Assembly (NCBI GenBank): GCA_014155875.1
Contig: JACEFZ010028136.1
Span: 62,001 to 126,000 of the forward strand
Direction of reading: 5' to 3'
Length of the DNA stretch: 64,000 nt
DNA from: Cepaea nemoralis
Lineage: Eukaryota; Mollusca; Gastropoda; Stylommatophora; Helicidae
Made by a program: the position numbers and the translations under genes. The notes under the pieces were generated by a model. It was not told the origin of the DNA. It saw nothing but the letters and a program-made list of their open reading frames with translations, and searched no databases. This document shows positions 10,945 to 23,699 of this stretch, piece after piece. Position 1 is the stretch's first letter; the number at the start of each line of letters is the position of its first letter.

Positions 10945-13900
10945 GTTGTTTGATCTAATCTGTGTGCTAAGTGGTGAGTCTAGGTTTCATGCTGTTTAAT
11001 TAATATGTCTGCCATGGGAGTCTAGGTTCTTCAAGCTGTTTAATCTAATCGTTTGCCAGTGGTGAGTCTAGGTTCGTCATGCTGTTTAATATAATCTGTT
11101 TGCCAATGGTGAGTCTAGGTCTTCTGCTGTTTAATAATCTGTTGCCAGTGAGTGAGTCTAGGTTTTCACGCCTGTTAAATCTAATCTGTTGCAGTGGTGA
11201 ATCTAGGTTCTTCATTGCTGTTTAATCTAACTCTGTTGGCCAGTGGTGAGTCTAGGTTCTCATGCTGTTTAATCTATTGTTTGCCAGTGGTGAATCTAGG
11301 TTCTTCATGCTGTTTAATCTAATAGGTCTGCCAGTGTGGAGTCTGGGTTATTCATGCTGTTTAATCTATCTGTTTGCCAGTGGTGAGTCTAGTTCTTTCA
11401 TGCTGTTAATCTAATATGTCTGTAGTGGTGAGTCTAGGTTCTCATGCTGTTTAAAAATATGTCTGCCAGTGGTGCGTCTAGGTTCTTCATACTGTTTAAT
11501 ATAATATATCTGCTAGTGGTGAGTCTAGGTTCTTCATACTGTTTAATATAATATTTTTGCCAGTGGTGAGTCTAGGTTCTTCATGCTGTTTAATATAATA
11601 TGTCTGCAGTGGTGAGTCTAGGTTTCTTCATGCTGTTTATCTAATCTGTTTGCCAGTGGTGAGTCTAGGTTCTTCATGCTGTTTAATCTAATCTGTTTGC
11701 TCAGTGGTGAGTCTAGGTTCTTCAATGCTGTTTAATCTAATCTTTTTGCCAGTGGTGGAGTCTAGGTTCTTCATGCTGTTTAATCTAATATGTCTTGCCA
11801 GTGTTGATTGAGTCTAGGTTCTTCTATGCTGTTTAATCTAATATATCTTGCCAGTGGTGAGTCTAGGTCTTCATGGCTCGCTTTTAATCTCATCCTGTTT
11901 GCCAGTTGGTTAAGTCTAGGTTGCTTCATCGCTCCTCTGTTTAATCTAATCTACTTTCGCCTAGTGGTGAGGTCTAGGTTCTTCATGCTTGTTTAATCTA
12001 ATCTGTTTGCCAGTGGTGAGTCTAGGTTCTCATGCTGTTAATATAATATATCTGCCAGTGGTGAGTCTAGGTTCTTCATGCTGTTTAATCTAATCTGTTG
12101 CCAGTGGTGAGTCTAGGTTTCTTCATCGACTGTTTAATATAATCTGTTTTGCCAGTGGTGAGTCTAGGTTCTTCATGCTGTATAATAATCTGTTTGCCAG
12201 TGGTGAATCTAGGTTCTTCATGCTGTTTAATATAATCTGTTTGCCAGTGGTGAATCTAGGTTTCTTCATGCTGTTTAATATAATCTGTTTGCCAGTGGTG
12301 AGTCTAGGTTCTTCACGCTGTTTAATTTAATCTGTCTTGCCAGGGGTGAATCTAGGTTCTCATGCTGTTTAATATAATCTGTCTTGCCAGTGGTGAGGTC
12401 TTAGGTTCTTCACGCTGTTAATTAATCTGTTTGCCAGTGGTGATCTAGGTTCTTCATGCTGTTTAATATAATCTGTCTTGCCAGTGGTGAGTCTAGGTTC
12501 TTCCTGCTGTTTAATCTAATATGTTTTGCCAGGGTGAATCTAGTCTTCATGCTGTTAAAATAATATGTCTGCCAGTGGTGAGGTCTAGGTTCTTCATGCG
12601 TTTAATATAATCTGTTTGTCCAGTGTGAGTTAGGTCTTCACGCCTATTAATCTTACTCTGTTGCCCGTGGTGTGAGTCTAGGTTCTTATGCTGGTTAATC
12701 TAATCTGTTGCCAGTGGTGAGTCTAGGTTCTTCAGCTGTTGAATCTAAATATGTCTGCCAGTGGTGAGTCTTAGGTTTTCATGCTGTTTAAACTAAATAT
12801 ATATGCAGTGGTGAGTTAGATTCTTCATGTGTTTAATCTAATCTGTTGCCAGTAGTGGTGAGTCATGAGTCTAGGTTTCTCAAGCTGTTTAATAATATCT
12901 TTGCCAGTGGTGAGTTAGTTCTTCATGCTGGTTTAATCATTAATATGTCTTGCCAGTGCGTGAGTCTAGGTTCTTCATGCTGTTTAATCTCATATGGCTG
13001 CCAGTGGTGAGTATAGTTCTTCATGCTGTTTAATATAATCTGTTTGCAGTGGTGAGTCTAGGTTCTTCACTGCTGTTTAATATAATCTGTTTGCCTAGTG
13101 GTGAGTCTAGGTTCTTCATGCGTTTAATCTAATCTGTTTGCCAGTGGTGATCTAGGTTCTTCATGCTGTTTAATCTAATCTGTTTGCCAGTGGTGAGTCT
13201 AGGTTCTTCACGCTGTTTAATCTAATCTGTTTGCCACTGGTGAGTCTAGGTTCTTCAAGCTGTTTAATCTAATATATTTGCTAGTGGCGAGTCTAGGTTC
13301 TTCATGCTGTTTAATCTAATCTGTTTGCCAGTGGTGAGTCTAGGTTCTTCATGCTGTTTAAACTAATAGTCTGCCAGTGGTGAGTCTAGGTTCTTCATAC
13401 TGTTTAATATAATATGTTTGCCAGTGGTGAGTCTAGGTTCTTCATGCTGTTTAATATAATATATCTGCCAGTGGTGAGTCTAGGTTCTTCATACTGTTTA
13501 ATATAATATATCTGCCAGGGGAGTCTAGCGTTCTTCATGCGTTTAAAATAAATCTGTTTCGACATGGTGAGTCTAGGTTCTTCATGCTGTTTAATCTAAT
13601 CTGTTTGCAGTGGTGAATTCTAGGTTCTTCATGCTGTTTAATATAATCTGTTTGCCAGTGGTGAATCTAGGTTCTTCATGCTGTTTAATATAATCTGTTT
13701 TTGCCCCAGTGAGTGGTGAATTGTCCTCTTTACTCTAGTAGGTTTTAGGTTCCTTCACGCCGGTTTGTTTTCGTTTTGTGTTTAATCTAATCTGTTTGCC
13801 AGTGGTGAATCTAGGTTCGTATGCTGTTTAATATAATCTGTTTGCCAGTTGTGAATCTAGGTTCTCAGGCTGTTTAATATAATCTGTTTGCAGTGGTGAG

Positions 13901-16900
13901 TCTAGGTTCGCACGCTGTTTATCTAATCGTTTGCCAGTGGTGATCTAGGTCGGCATGAGGTTTTAATATAATCTGTTTGCCCAGTGCGGAGTCTAGGTTT
14001 TCATGCTGTTTAATTAATCTGTTTGCCAGTGGTGAATCTAGGTCTTCATGCTGTTTAAACTAATATCTTCTGCCAGTGGTGAGTCTAGGTTCTTCATGCT
14101 GTTTAATATAATCTGTTTGCCAGTGGTGAGTCTAGGTTCTTCACGCTATTTAATCTAATCTGTTTGCCAGTGGTGAGTCTAGGTTCTTCATGCTGTTTAA
14201 TCTAATCTGTTTGCCAGTGGTGAATCTAGGTTCTTCATGCTGGTTAATCTAATCTGTTTGCCAGTGGTGAGTCTAGGTTCTTCATGCTGTTTAATCTAAT
14301 ATGTCTGCCAGTGGTGAGTCTAGGTTCTTCATGCTGTTTAAACTAATATATCTGCCAGTGGTGAGTCTAGATTCTTCATGCTGTTTAATCTAATCTGTTT
14401 GCCCAGTGTGAGTCTAGGTTCTTCAAGCTGTTTAATATAATATGTTTGCCAGTGGTGAGTCTAGGTTCTTCATGCTGTTTAATCTAATATGTCTGCCAGT
14501 GGTGAGTCTAGGTTCTTCATGCTGTTTAATCTAATATGGCTGCCAGTGGGAGTCTAGGTTCTTCATGGTTTAATATAATCTGGGATGCCAGTGGTGAGGC
14601 TAGTTTCTTCACGCTGTTTAACTATCTGTGCCAGTGGTGGAGGTTAGGTTCTTCATGCTGTTTAATCTAATCTGTTTAGCCAGTGGTGAATCTAGGTTCT
14701 TCATGCGGTTTAATTATAATCTGTTGCCCAGTGGTGAGTATAGGTTATTCACGCTGTTTAATCTAATCGTTTTGCACTGGTGAGTCTAGGTCTCAAGCTG
14801 TTTAGATCTAATATATCTGCTAGTGGCGAGTCTAGGTTCTCTATTTTTGGGCTGTTTAATATTTATCTGTTGCGTGGTGAGTCTAGGTTCTCATGCTGTT
14901 TAAACTAATATGTCTGCCCGTGGTGAGCTAGGTCTTCATGCTGTTTAATATTAATATGTTCGCCAGTGGGAGTCTAGGTTCTTCATGTGTTTAATCTAAT
15001 CTGTTTGCTAGTGGTGAGTCTAGGTCTCACGCTGTTAATCTAATCTGTTTGCCAGTGGTGAATCTAGGTTCTTCATGCTGTTTAATCTAATCTGTTTGCC
15101 AGTGGTGAGTCTAGGTTCTTCATGCTGTTTAATATAATCTGTTTGCCCGTGGTGAGTCTAGGTTTCTTCACGCTGTTTAATCTAATCTGTTTGCCAGTGG
15201 TGAATCTAGGTTCTTCATGCTGTTTAATATAATCTGTTTGCCAGTTGTGAATCTAGGTTCTTCATGCTGTTTAATATAATCTGTTTTGCCAGTGGTGAGT
15301 CTAGGTTCTTCACGCTGTTAATCTAATCTGTTTGCCAGTGGTGAATCTAGGTTCTTCATGCTGTTTAATATAATCTGTTTGCCAGTGGGAGTCTAGGTTC
15401 TTCATGCTGTTTAATCTAATCTGTTTGCCAGTGGTGAATCTAGGTTCTTCATGCTGTTTAAACTAATATGTCTGCCAGTGGTGAGTCTAGGTTCTTCATG
15501 CTGTTTAATATAATCTGTTTGCCAGTGGTGAGTCTAGGTTCTTCACGCTATTTAATCTAATCTGTTTGCCAGTGGTGAGTCTAGGTTCTTCATGCTGTTT
15601 AATCTAATCTGTTTGCCAGTGGTGAATCTAGGTTCTTCATGCTGGTTAATCTAATCTGTTTGCCAGTGGTGAGTCTAGGTTCTTCATGCTGTTTAATCTA
15701 ATATGTCTGCCAGTGGTGAGTCTAGGTTCTTCATGCTGTTTAAACTAATATATCTGCCAGTGGTGAGTCTAGATTCTTCATGCTGTTTAATCTAATCTGT
15801 TTGCCAGTGGTGAGTCTAGGTTCTTCAAGCTGTTTAATATAATATGTTTGCCAGTGGTGAGTCTAGGTTCTTCATGCTGTTTAATCTAATATGTCTGCCA
15901 GTGGTGAGTTCAGGTTCTTCATGCTGTTTAATCTAATCTGGCTGCCAGTGGTGAGTCTAGGTTCTTCATGCTGTTTAATATAATCTGTTTGCCAGTGGTG
16001 AGTCTAGGTTCTTCACTCTGTTTAATATAATCTGTTTGCCATGTGGTGAGTCTAGGTTCTTCATGCTGTTTAATCTAATCTGTTTGCCAGTGGTGAATCT
16101 AGGTTCTTCATTGCTGTTTAATCTAATCTGTTGCAGTGTGTGAGTCTAGTTTCTTCACGCTGTTTAATCTAATCTGTTTTGCCACTGGTGAGTCTAGTTT
16201 CTTCAAGCTGTTTAATCTAATATATCTGCTAGTGGCGCAGTCTAGGTTCTTCATGCTGTTTAATATAATCTGGTTTGCCCAGTGGTGAGTCTAGGTTCTT
16301 CCTGCTGTTTAAACTAATATGTCTGCCAGTGGTGAGTCTAGGTTCTTCATGCTGTTAATATAATCTGTTTGCACGTGGTGAGTCTAGGTTCTCATGCTGT
16401 TTAATATAATATATCTGCCAGTGGTGCGTCTAGGTTCTTCATGCTGTTTAATCTAATATGTTCTGCCAGTGGTGAGTCTAGGTTCTTCATGCTGTTTAAT
16501 ATAATCTGTTTGCCAGTGGTGAGTCTAGGTTCTTCATGCTGTTTAATCTAATCTGTTTGCCAGTGGTGAATCTAGGTTCTTCATGCTGTTAATATAATCT
16601 GTTTTGCAGTGGTGAATCTAGGTTCTTCATGCTGTTTATATAATCTGTTTGCCAGTGGTGAGTCTAGGTCTTCACGCTGTTTAATCTAATCTGTTTGCCA
16701 GTGGTGAATCTAGGTTCTTCATGCTGTTTAATATAATCTGTTTTGCCAGTTGTGAATCTATGTTCTTCATGCTGTTAATATAATCTGTTTGCCAGTGGTG
16801 AGTCTAGGTTCTTCACGCTGTTTAATCTAATCTGTTTGCCAGTGGTGAATCTAGGTTCTTCATGCTGTTTAATATAATCTGTTTGCCAGTGGTGGAGTCT

Positions 16901-19900
16901 AGGTTCTTCACGCTGTTTAATCTAAATCTGTTGCCAGTGGTGAATCTAGGTTCTTTCATGCTGTTTAACTCTATCTGTTTGCCAGTGGTGAGTCTAGGTT
17001 CTTCATGCTGTTAATATAATCTATCTTGCCAGTGGTGAGTCTAGGTTCTTCATGCTGTTTAATCTAATATTCTGCCAGTGGTGAGTCTCGGTTCTTCATG
17101 CTGTTTAATATAATCTGTTGCCAGTGGTGAGTCTAGGTTCTTCATGCTGCTTAATCTAATCTGTTTGCAATGGTGATCTAGGTTCTTCATGCTGTTTAAT
17201 ATAATCTGTTTGCCAGTGGTGAATCTAGGTTCTTCATGCTGTTTAATATAATGTTTGCAGTGGTGAGTCTAGTTCTTCACGCTGTTTAATTAATCTGTTT
17301 GCAGTGGTGAATCTAGGTTCTTCATGCTGTTTAATCTAATCTGTTTGCCAGTGGTGAGTCTAGGTTCTTCATGCGTTTAATATAATCTGTTTGCCAGTGG
17401 GAGTCTAGGTTCTCATGCTGTTTAATCTAATCTGTTGCCAGTGGTGAATCTAGGTTCTTCATGCTGTTAAACTAATATGTCTGCCAGTGGTGAGTCTAGG
17501 TTCTTCATGCTGTTTAATATAATATGTTTGCCAGTGGTGAGTCTAGGTTCTTCACGCTATTTAATCTAATCTGTTGCCAGTGGTGAATCTAGGTTCTTCA
17601 TGCTGGTTAATCTAATCTGTTTGCCAGTGGTGAGTCTAGGTTCTTCATGCTGATAAACTAATATGTCTGCAGTGGTGAGTCTAGGTTCTTCATGCTGTTA
17701 ATCTAATATGTCTTGCCAGTGGTGAGTCTAGGTTCTTCATGCTGTTTAATCTAATCTGTTTGCCAGTGGTGAGTCTAGGTTCTTCATGCTGTTTAATCGA
17801 ATATGTCTGCCAGTGGTGAGTCTAGGTTCTTCATGCTGTTTAAACTAATATATCTGCCAGTGGTGAGTCTAGGTTCTTCATGCTGTTTAATCTAATCTGT
17901 TTGCCAGTGGTGAGTCTAGGTTCTTCATGCTGTTTAATCTAATATGTCTGCCAGTGGTGAGTCTAGGTTCTTCATGCTGTTTAATCTAATATGGCTGCTA
18001 GTGGTGAGTCTAGGTTCTTCATGCTGTTTAATATAATCTGTTTGCCAGTGGTGAGTCTAGGTTCTTCACGCTGTTTAATCTAATCTGTTTGCCAGTGGTG
18101 AGTCTAGGTTCTTCATGCTGTTTAATCTAATCTGTTTGCCAGTGGTGAATCTAGGTTCTTCATGCTGTTTAATCTAATCTGTTTGCCAGTGGTGAGTCTA
18201 GGTTCTTCACGCTGTTTAATCTAATCTGTTTGCCACTGGTGAGTCTAGGTTCTTCAAGCTGTTTAATCTAATATATCTGCTAGTGGCGAGTCTAGGTTCT
18301 TCATGCTGTTTAATATAATATGTTTGCCAGTGGTGAGTCTAGGTTCTTCATGCTGTTTAAACTAATATGTCTGCCAGTGGTGAGTCTAGGTTCTTCATGC
18401 TGTTTAATATAATCTGTTTGCCAGTGGTGAGTCTAGGTTCTTCATGCTGTTTAATATAATATGTTTGCCAGTGGTGAGTCTAGGTTCTTCAAGCTGTTTA
18501 ATCTCATCTGTTTGCCAGTGGTGATTCTAGGTTCTTCATGCTGTTTAATCTAATATGTCTGCCAGTGGTGAGTCTAGGTTCTTCATGCTGTTTAATCTAA
18601 TATGTCTGCCATTGGTGAGTCTAGGTTCTTCATGCTGTTTAATATAATCTGTTTGCCAGTGGTGAGTCTAGGTTCTTCACGCTGTTTAATCTACTCTGTT
18701 TGCCAGTGGTGAGTCTAGGTTCTTCATGCTGTTTAATCTAATCTGTTTGCCAGTGGTGAATCTAGGTTCTTCATGCTGTTTAATCTAATCTGTGTGCCAG
18801 TGGTGAGTCTAGGTTCTTCATGCTGTTTAAACTAATATGTCTGCCAGTGGTGAGTCTAGGTTCTTCATGCTGTTTAATCTAATCTGTTTGCCAGTGGTGA
18901 GTCTAGGTTCTTCATGCTGTTTAAACTAATATGTCTGCCAGTGGTGAGTCTATGTTCTTCATGCTGTTTAATATAATCTGTTTGCCAGTGGTGAGTCTAG
19001 GTTCTTCACGCTGTTTAATCTAATCTGTTTGCCAGTGGTGAATCTAGGTTCTTCATGCTGTTTAATATAATCTGTTTGCCAGTGGTGAGTCTAGGTTCTT
19101 CATGCTGTTTAATCTAATCTGTTTGCCAGTGGTGAGTCTAGGTTCTTCATGCTGTTTAATATAATATATCTGCCAGTGGTGAGTCTAGGTTCTTCATGCT
19201 GTTTAATCTAATATGTCTGCCAGTGGTGAGTCTAGGTTCTTCATGCTGTTTAATATAATCTGTTTGCCAGTGGTGAGTCTAGGTTCTTCATGCTGTTTAA
19301 TCTAATCTGTTTGCCAGTGGTGAATCTAGGTTCTTCATGCTGTTTAATATAATCTGTTTGCCAGTGGTGAATCTAGGTTCTTCATGCTGTTTAATATAAT
19401 CTGTTTGCCAGTGGTGAGTCTAGGTTCTTCACGCTGTTTAATCTAATCTGTTTGCCAGTGGTGAATCTAGGTTCTTCATGCTGTTTAATATAATCTGTTT
19501 GCCAGTGGTGAGTCTAGGTTCTTCACGCTGTTTAATCTAATCTGTTTACCAGTGGTGAATCTAGGTTCTTCATGCTGTTTAAACTAATATGTCTGCCAGT
19601 GGTGAGTCTAGGTTCTTCACGCTGTTTAATCTAATGTGTCTGCCAGTGGTGAGTCTATGTTCTTCATGCTGTTTAAACTAATATATCTGCCAGTGGTGAA
19701 TCTAGGTTCTTCATGCTGTTTAATATAATCTGTTTGCCAGTGGTGAGTCTAGGTTCTTCACGCTGTTTAATCTAATCTGTTTGCCAGTGGTGAATCTAGG
19801 TTCTTCATGCTGTTTAATATAATCTGTTTGCCAGTGGTGAGTCTAGGTTCTTCATGCTGTTTAATCTAATCTGTTTGCCAGTGGTGAATCTAGGTTCTTC

Positions 19901-22240
19901 ATGCTGTTTAAACTAATATGTCTGCCAGTGGTGAGTCTAGGTTCTTCATGCTGTTTAATATAATCTGTTTGCCAGTGGTGAGTCTAGGTTCTTCACGCTG
20001 TTTAATATAATCTGTTTGCCAGTGGTGAGTCTAGGTTCTTCATGCTGTTTAAACTAATATGTCTGCCAGTGGTGAGTCTAGGTTCTTCACGCTTTTTAAT
20101 CTAATATGTCTGCCAGTGGTGAGTCTAGGTTCTTCATGCTGTTTAAACTAATATATCTGCCAGTGGTGAGTCTAGGTTCTTCATGCTGTTTAATCTAATC
20201 TGTTTGCCAGTGGTGAGTCTAGGTTCTTCATGCTGTTTAATATAATCTGTTTGCCAGTGGTGAGTCTAGGTTCTTCATGCTGTTTAATCTAATATGTCTG
20301 CCAGTGGTGAGTCTAGGTTCTTCATGCTGTTTAATCTAATATGTCTGCCAGTGGTGAGTCTAGGTTCTTCACGCTGTTTAATCTAATCTGTTTGCCAGTG
20401 GTGAGTCTAGGTTCTTCATGCTGTTTAATCTAATCTGTTTGCCAGTGGTGAATCTAGGTTCTTCATGCTGTTTAATCTAATCTGTTTGCCAGTTCTGAGT
20501 CTAGGTTCTTCAAGCTGTTTAATCTAATATGTCTGCCAGTGGTGAGTCTAGGTTCTTCATGCTGTTTAATCTAATATGTTTGCCAGTGGTGAATCTAGGT
20601 TCTTCATGCTGTTTAATATAATCTGATTGCCAGTGGTGAGTCTAGGTTCTTCACGCTGTTTAATCTAATCTGTTTGCCAGTGGTGAATCTAGGTTCTTCA
20701 TGTTGTTTAATATAATCTGTTTGCCAGTGGTGAGTCTAGGTTCTTCATGCTGTTCAATCTAATCTGTTTGCCAGTGGTGAGTCTAGGTTCTTCATGCTGT
20801 TTAAACTAATATGTCTGCCAGTGGTGAGTCTAGGTTCTTCATGCTGTTTAATACAATCTGTTTGCCAGTGGTGAGTCTAGGTTCTTCATACTGTTTAAAC
20901 TAATATGTCTGCCAGTGGTGAGTCTAGGTTCTTCATGCTGTTTAATATAATCTGTTTACCAGTGGTGAGTCTAGGTTCTTCACGCTGTTTAATCTAATCT
21001 GTTTGCCAGTGGTGAGTCTAGGTTCTTCATGCTGTTTAATCTAATCTGTTTGCCAGTGGTGAATCTAGGTTCTTCATGATGTTTAATCTAATCTGTTTGC
21101 CAGTGGTGAGTCTAGGTTCTTCATGCTGTTTAATCTAATCTGTTTGCCAGTGGTGAGTCTAGGTTCTTCAAGCTGTTTAATCTAATGTGTTTGCCAGTGG
21201 TGAGTCTAGGTTCTTCATGCTGTTTAATCTAATCTGTTTGCCAGTGGTGAGTCTAGGTTCTTCATGCTGTTTAAACTAATATGTTTGCCAGTGGTGAGTC
21301 TAGGTTCTTCATACTGTTTAATATAATCTGTTTGCCAGTGGTGAGTCTAGGTTCTTCATGCTGTTTAATATAATCTGTTTGCCAGTGGTGAGTCTAGGTT
21401 CTTCAAGCTGTTTAATATAATCTGTTTGCCAGTGGTGAGTCTAGGTTCTTCATGCTGTTTAATATAATCTGTATGCCAGTGGTGAGTCTAGGTTCTTCAC
21501 GCTGTTTAATATAATATGTCTGCCAGTGGTGAGTCTAGGTTCTTCACGCTGTTTAATATAATCTGTCTGCCAGTGGTGAGTCTAGGTTCTTCACGCTGTT
21601 TAATATAATCTGTCTGCCAGTGGTGAGTGTAGGTTCTTCATGCTGTTTAATCTAATCTGTCTGCCAGTGGTGAGTCTAGGTTCTTCATGCTGTTTAATCT
21701 AATCTGTTTGCCAGTGGTGAGTCTAGGTTCTTCATGCTGTTTAATCTAATCTGTCTGCCAGTGGTGAGTCTAGGTTCTTCATGCTGTTTAATATAATATG
21801 TCTGCCAGTGGTGAGTCTAGGTTCTTCATGCTGTTTAATCTAATCTGTGTGCTAGTGGTGAGTCTAGGTTCTTCATGCTGTTTAAACTAATATGTCTGCC
21901 AGTGGTGAATCTAGGTTCTTCAAGCTGTTTAATATAATCTGTTTGCCAGTGGTGAGTCTAGGTTCTTCATGCTGTTTAATCTAATCTGTGTGCTAGTGGT
22001 GAGTCTAGGTTCTTCATGCTGTTTAAACTAATATGTCTGCCAGTGGTGAATCTAGGTTCTTCAAGCTGTTTAATCTAATATGTCTGATAGTGGTGAGTCT
22101 AGGTTCTTCAAGCTGTTTAATATAATCTGTTTGCCAGTGATGAGTCTAGGTTCTTCATGCTGTTTAATATAATCTGTTTGCCAGTGGTGAGTCTAGGTTC
22201 TTCATGCTGTTTAATCTAATCTGTTTGCCAGTGGTGAAGC
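10945..22240. repeat. 47-bp satellite B, ~11.3 kb (~240 units)
   Basis: Head-to-tail 47-bp units built on gccagtggtgagtctaggtt then cttcatgctgtttaat, with variants ctaatctg/ataatctg/ctaatatg and catgctg/cacgctg. Left of about 17.7 kb, units carry many single-base insertions and deletions. Right of it units are nearly indel-free and keep exact 47-bp spacing. The array lies on the 3' side of the last MFSD4 exon found, so probably in an intron of that gene. Confidence 0.97.
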
Positions 22241-22412
22241 TCTGTTCTTCGTGCTGTTTAATCTCCGCTTTTACCTCGCTTTAGTTTAATTTGCTGTTCG
22301 TGCTGTATCTTAATCATATCTGCATTTTAATCATTTCTGTATTTTAATCATATCTGTATTTTAATCGTATTTGTACTTTAATCATATTGTATTTTGATCA
22401 TATTTGTACGCC
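22241..22412. repeat. Degenerate AT-rich short repeats
   Basis: About six imperfect copies of ttaatcatatctgtatt (roughly 18 bp) follow the satellite. Confidence 0.6.
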
Positions 22413-22504
22413 ATTGCATTGAAGTCTCGTGGCTTCTTTCAAAATGTTTAGAACACTCGACTTGGCTGTTCATATTGTTCCGATGTTTACAGTAACGCAA
22501 TTGT

Positions 22505-22598
22505 AATATTTCCAAGACCATTTACCTGTAAACCATCGAACACAAACAGCGAATATTTCCAAGACAACTTACCTGTAAACCATCGAACACAAACAGCG
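22505..22598 (-). repeat. 47-bp tandem duplication of an exon end and splice donor
   Basis: Copies 22505-22551 and 22552-22598 differ at two positions. Each holds the last bases of the MFSD4-like exon and a donor: cag/gtaagt in the exon-proximal copy (exon end 22573) and cag/gtaaat in the distal copy (exon end 22526). Confidence 0.9.
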
Positions 22599-22686
22599 AT
22601 AAGCAGATGAGAAATGTGACCATGACGACCTCGCGGGGGCCGAAAGTAAAGAAGCCATCGCTGCAGCAACCACCGATTGAGTGAAC
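22573..22686 (-). CDS. MFSD4-like transporter, internal exon (TM segment)
   Basis: This 114-nt exon starts after cccag (AG at 22688-22687) and ends at cag/gtaagt (intron from 22572). It is exactly 38 codons in phase 0/0, which fits the phase-0 end of the exon at 43898. It encodes a short loop, FGPREV, then a hydrophobic helix ending FVFDGLQ. The position and the D-G-L pattern match the helix at the start of the second half of MFSD4 transporters, which vertebrate members show as a hydrophobic stretch ending in TDGL. MFSD4 proteins are 12-helix major facilitators related to the Na-dependent glucose transporter NaGLT1. The call rests on splice-site and phase logic plus local similarity. The intervening exon for helices 4-6 was not found, and the 3' exons are not in evidence. 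Confidence 0.6.
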
Positions 22687-22699
22687 CTGGGAATCTGCA

Positions 22700-23180
22700 A
22701 TCATCAGTCACAATCATTCAGTTGTCCATCTCTCTTCTACCGCTCAGTGTAAAGTGAACAGTGTTTGTTTTCCTTTAATTAACTGATAGTTCACTATTGA
22801 TATGTTGTCAAACAAGATATATGACATCCTTATGAACTCTACGATTATGTACATATATACTCATATACAAAGCGCGTCATCCAGTGGCATGGAATGTCGA
22901 AAACGTTCCCACTATTACAGTCTTCCGTGGTGTCTGTTTACCTTCAGCCAGATGTCCTGGTTCTGTTGTTGTTGCTGCTGATGATGATGTTATTGTTGCA
23001 GTTGTTGTGTGTAAATTATCTCTCACACTGTGAATTGATCTACCTTGTGGCCTTCCTCTTCTTGGCTTCTTCGGTAAAACTGCCTGCATAGTCATCGTTC
23101 TTTCAGACGTGTATGCCTTTGTACATGCCAACAATATTTCATTCTCCTCAACTGTGTTTGTCTTAATGACCAATCTTCTT
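22700..23180 (-). mobile_element. Possible 5' end of a LINE ORF (weak)
   Basis: A 98-codon minus-strand frame (22877-23173) has a basic patch KKPRRGRPQGR and ends RKTVIVGTFSTF, which recalls the start of non-LTR endonuclease domains (VGTFNVRTL type). It stops right after that, so if correct it is only the N-terminal edge. It could equally be chance. Confidence 0.2.
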
Positions 23181-23195
23181 CAGTAATTAGTATTT

Positions 23196-23475
23196 ATAGT
23201 GGGAGTGAGTGAGTGAGTGAGTGAGTGAGTGAGTGAGTGAGTGAGCGAGCGAGCGAGCTGGTGGGTGGGTGGGTGGGTGGGTGAGTGAGTGAGTGAGTGA
23301 GCGAGGCGGGCGGGTGGATGGGTGGGTGGGTGGGTGGGTGGGTGAGTGATTGAGTGAGTGAGTGAGTGAGCGAGCGGGCGGGTGGATGGGTGGGTGGGTA
23401 GGTGGGTGGATGGGTGGGTGGGTGAGTGAGTGAGTGAGTGAGTGAGTGAGTGAGTGATGGGGGAGGGAGGGAGTG
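23196..23475. repeat. (GTGA)n/(GTGG)n compound microsatellite
   Basis: Tetranucleotide tracts alternate between gtga, gcga and gtgg blocks in a roughly 90-bp higher-order pattern. The long minus-strand frames rich in Thr, His, Ser and Pro are repeat translations. Confidence 0.95.
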
Positions 23476-23699
23476 AGGGATGGAAGGAGGAAGGGAGGGA
23501 ACTGTGAAGTGGATAATATAAGATTGGGCGAATGCCTAGGGAATCCTTGATGGGATGGGTTAGCAGTTTCAATCAACCTTCTTGAGGAGGCCATTGAATG
23601 GCTCCTACCCCCATCGTGAAGACCAAGATAGAAAATCTTCAAGTCCCACACGAAATGTATAAAGAAAAGGGCCTCCCTTGAAAGGTGAGGTGATCAGGG

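Noticed and set aside
23187..23651. Minus-strand 130- and 154-codon frames
   Set aside because: They are dominated by the tetranucleotide microsatellite (THSL/PTHP repeats).
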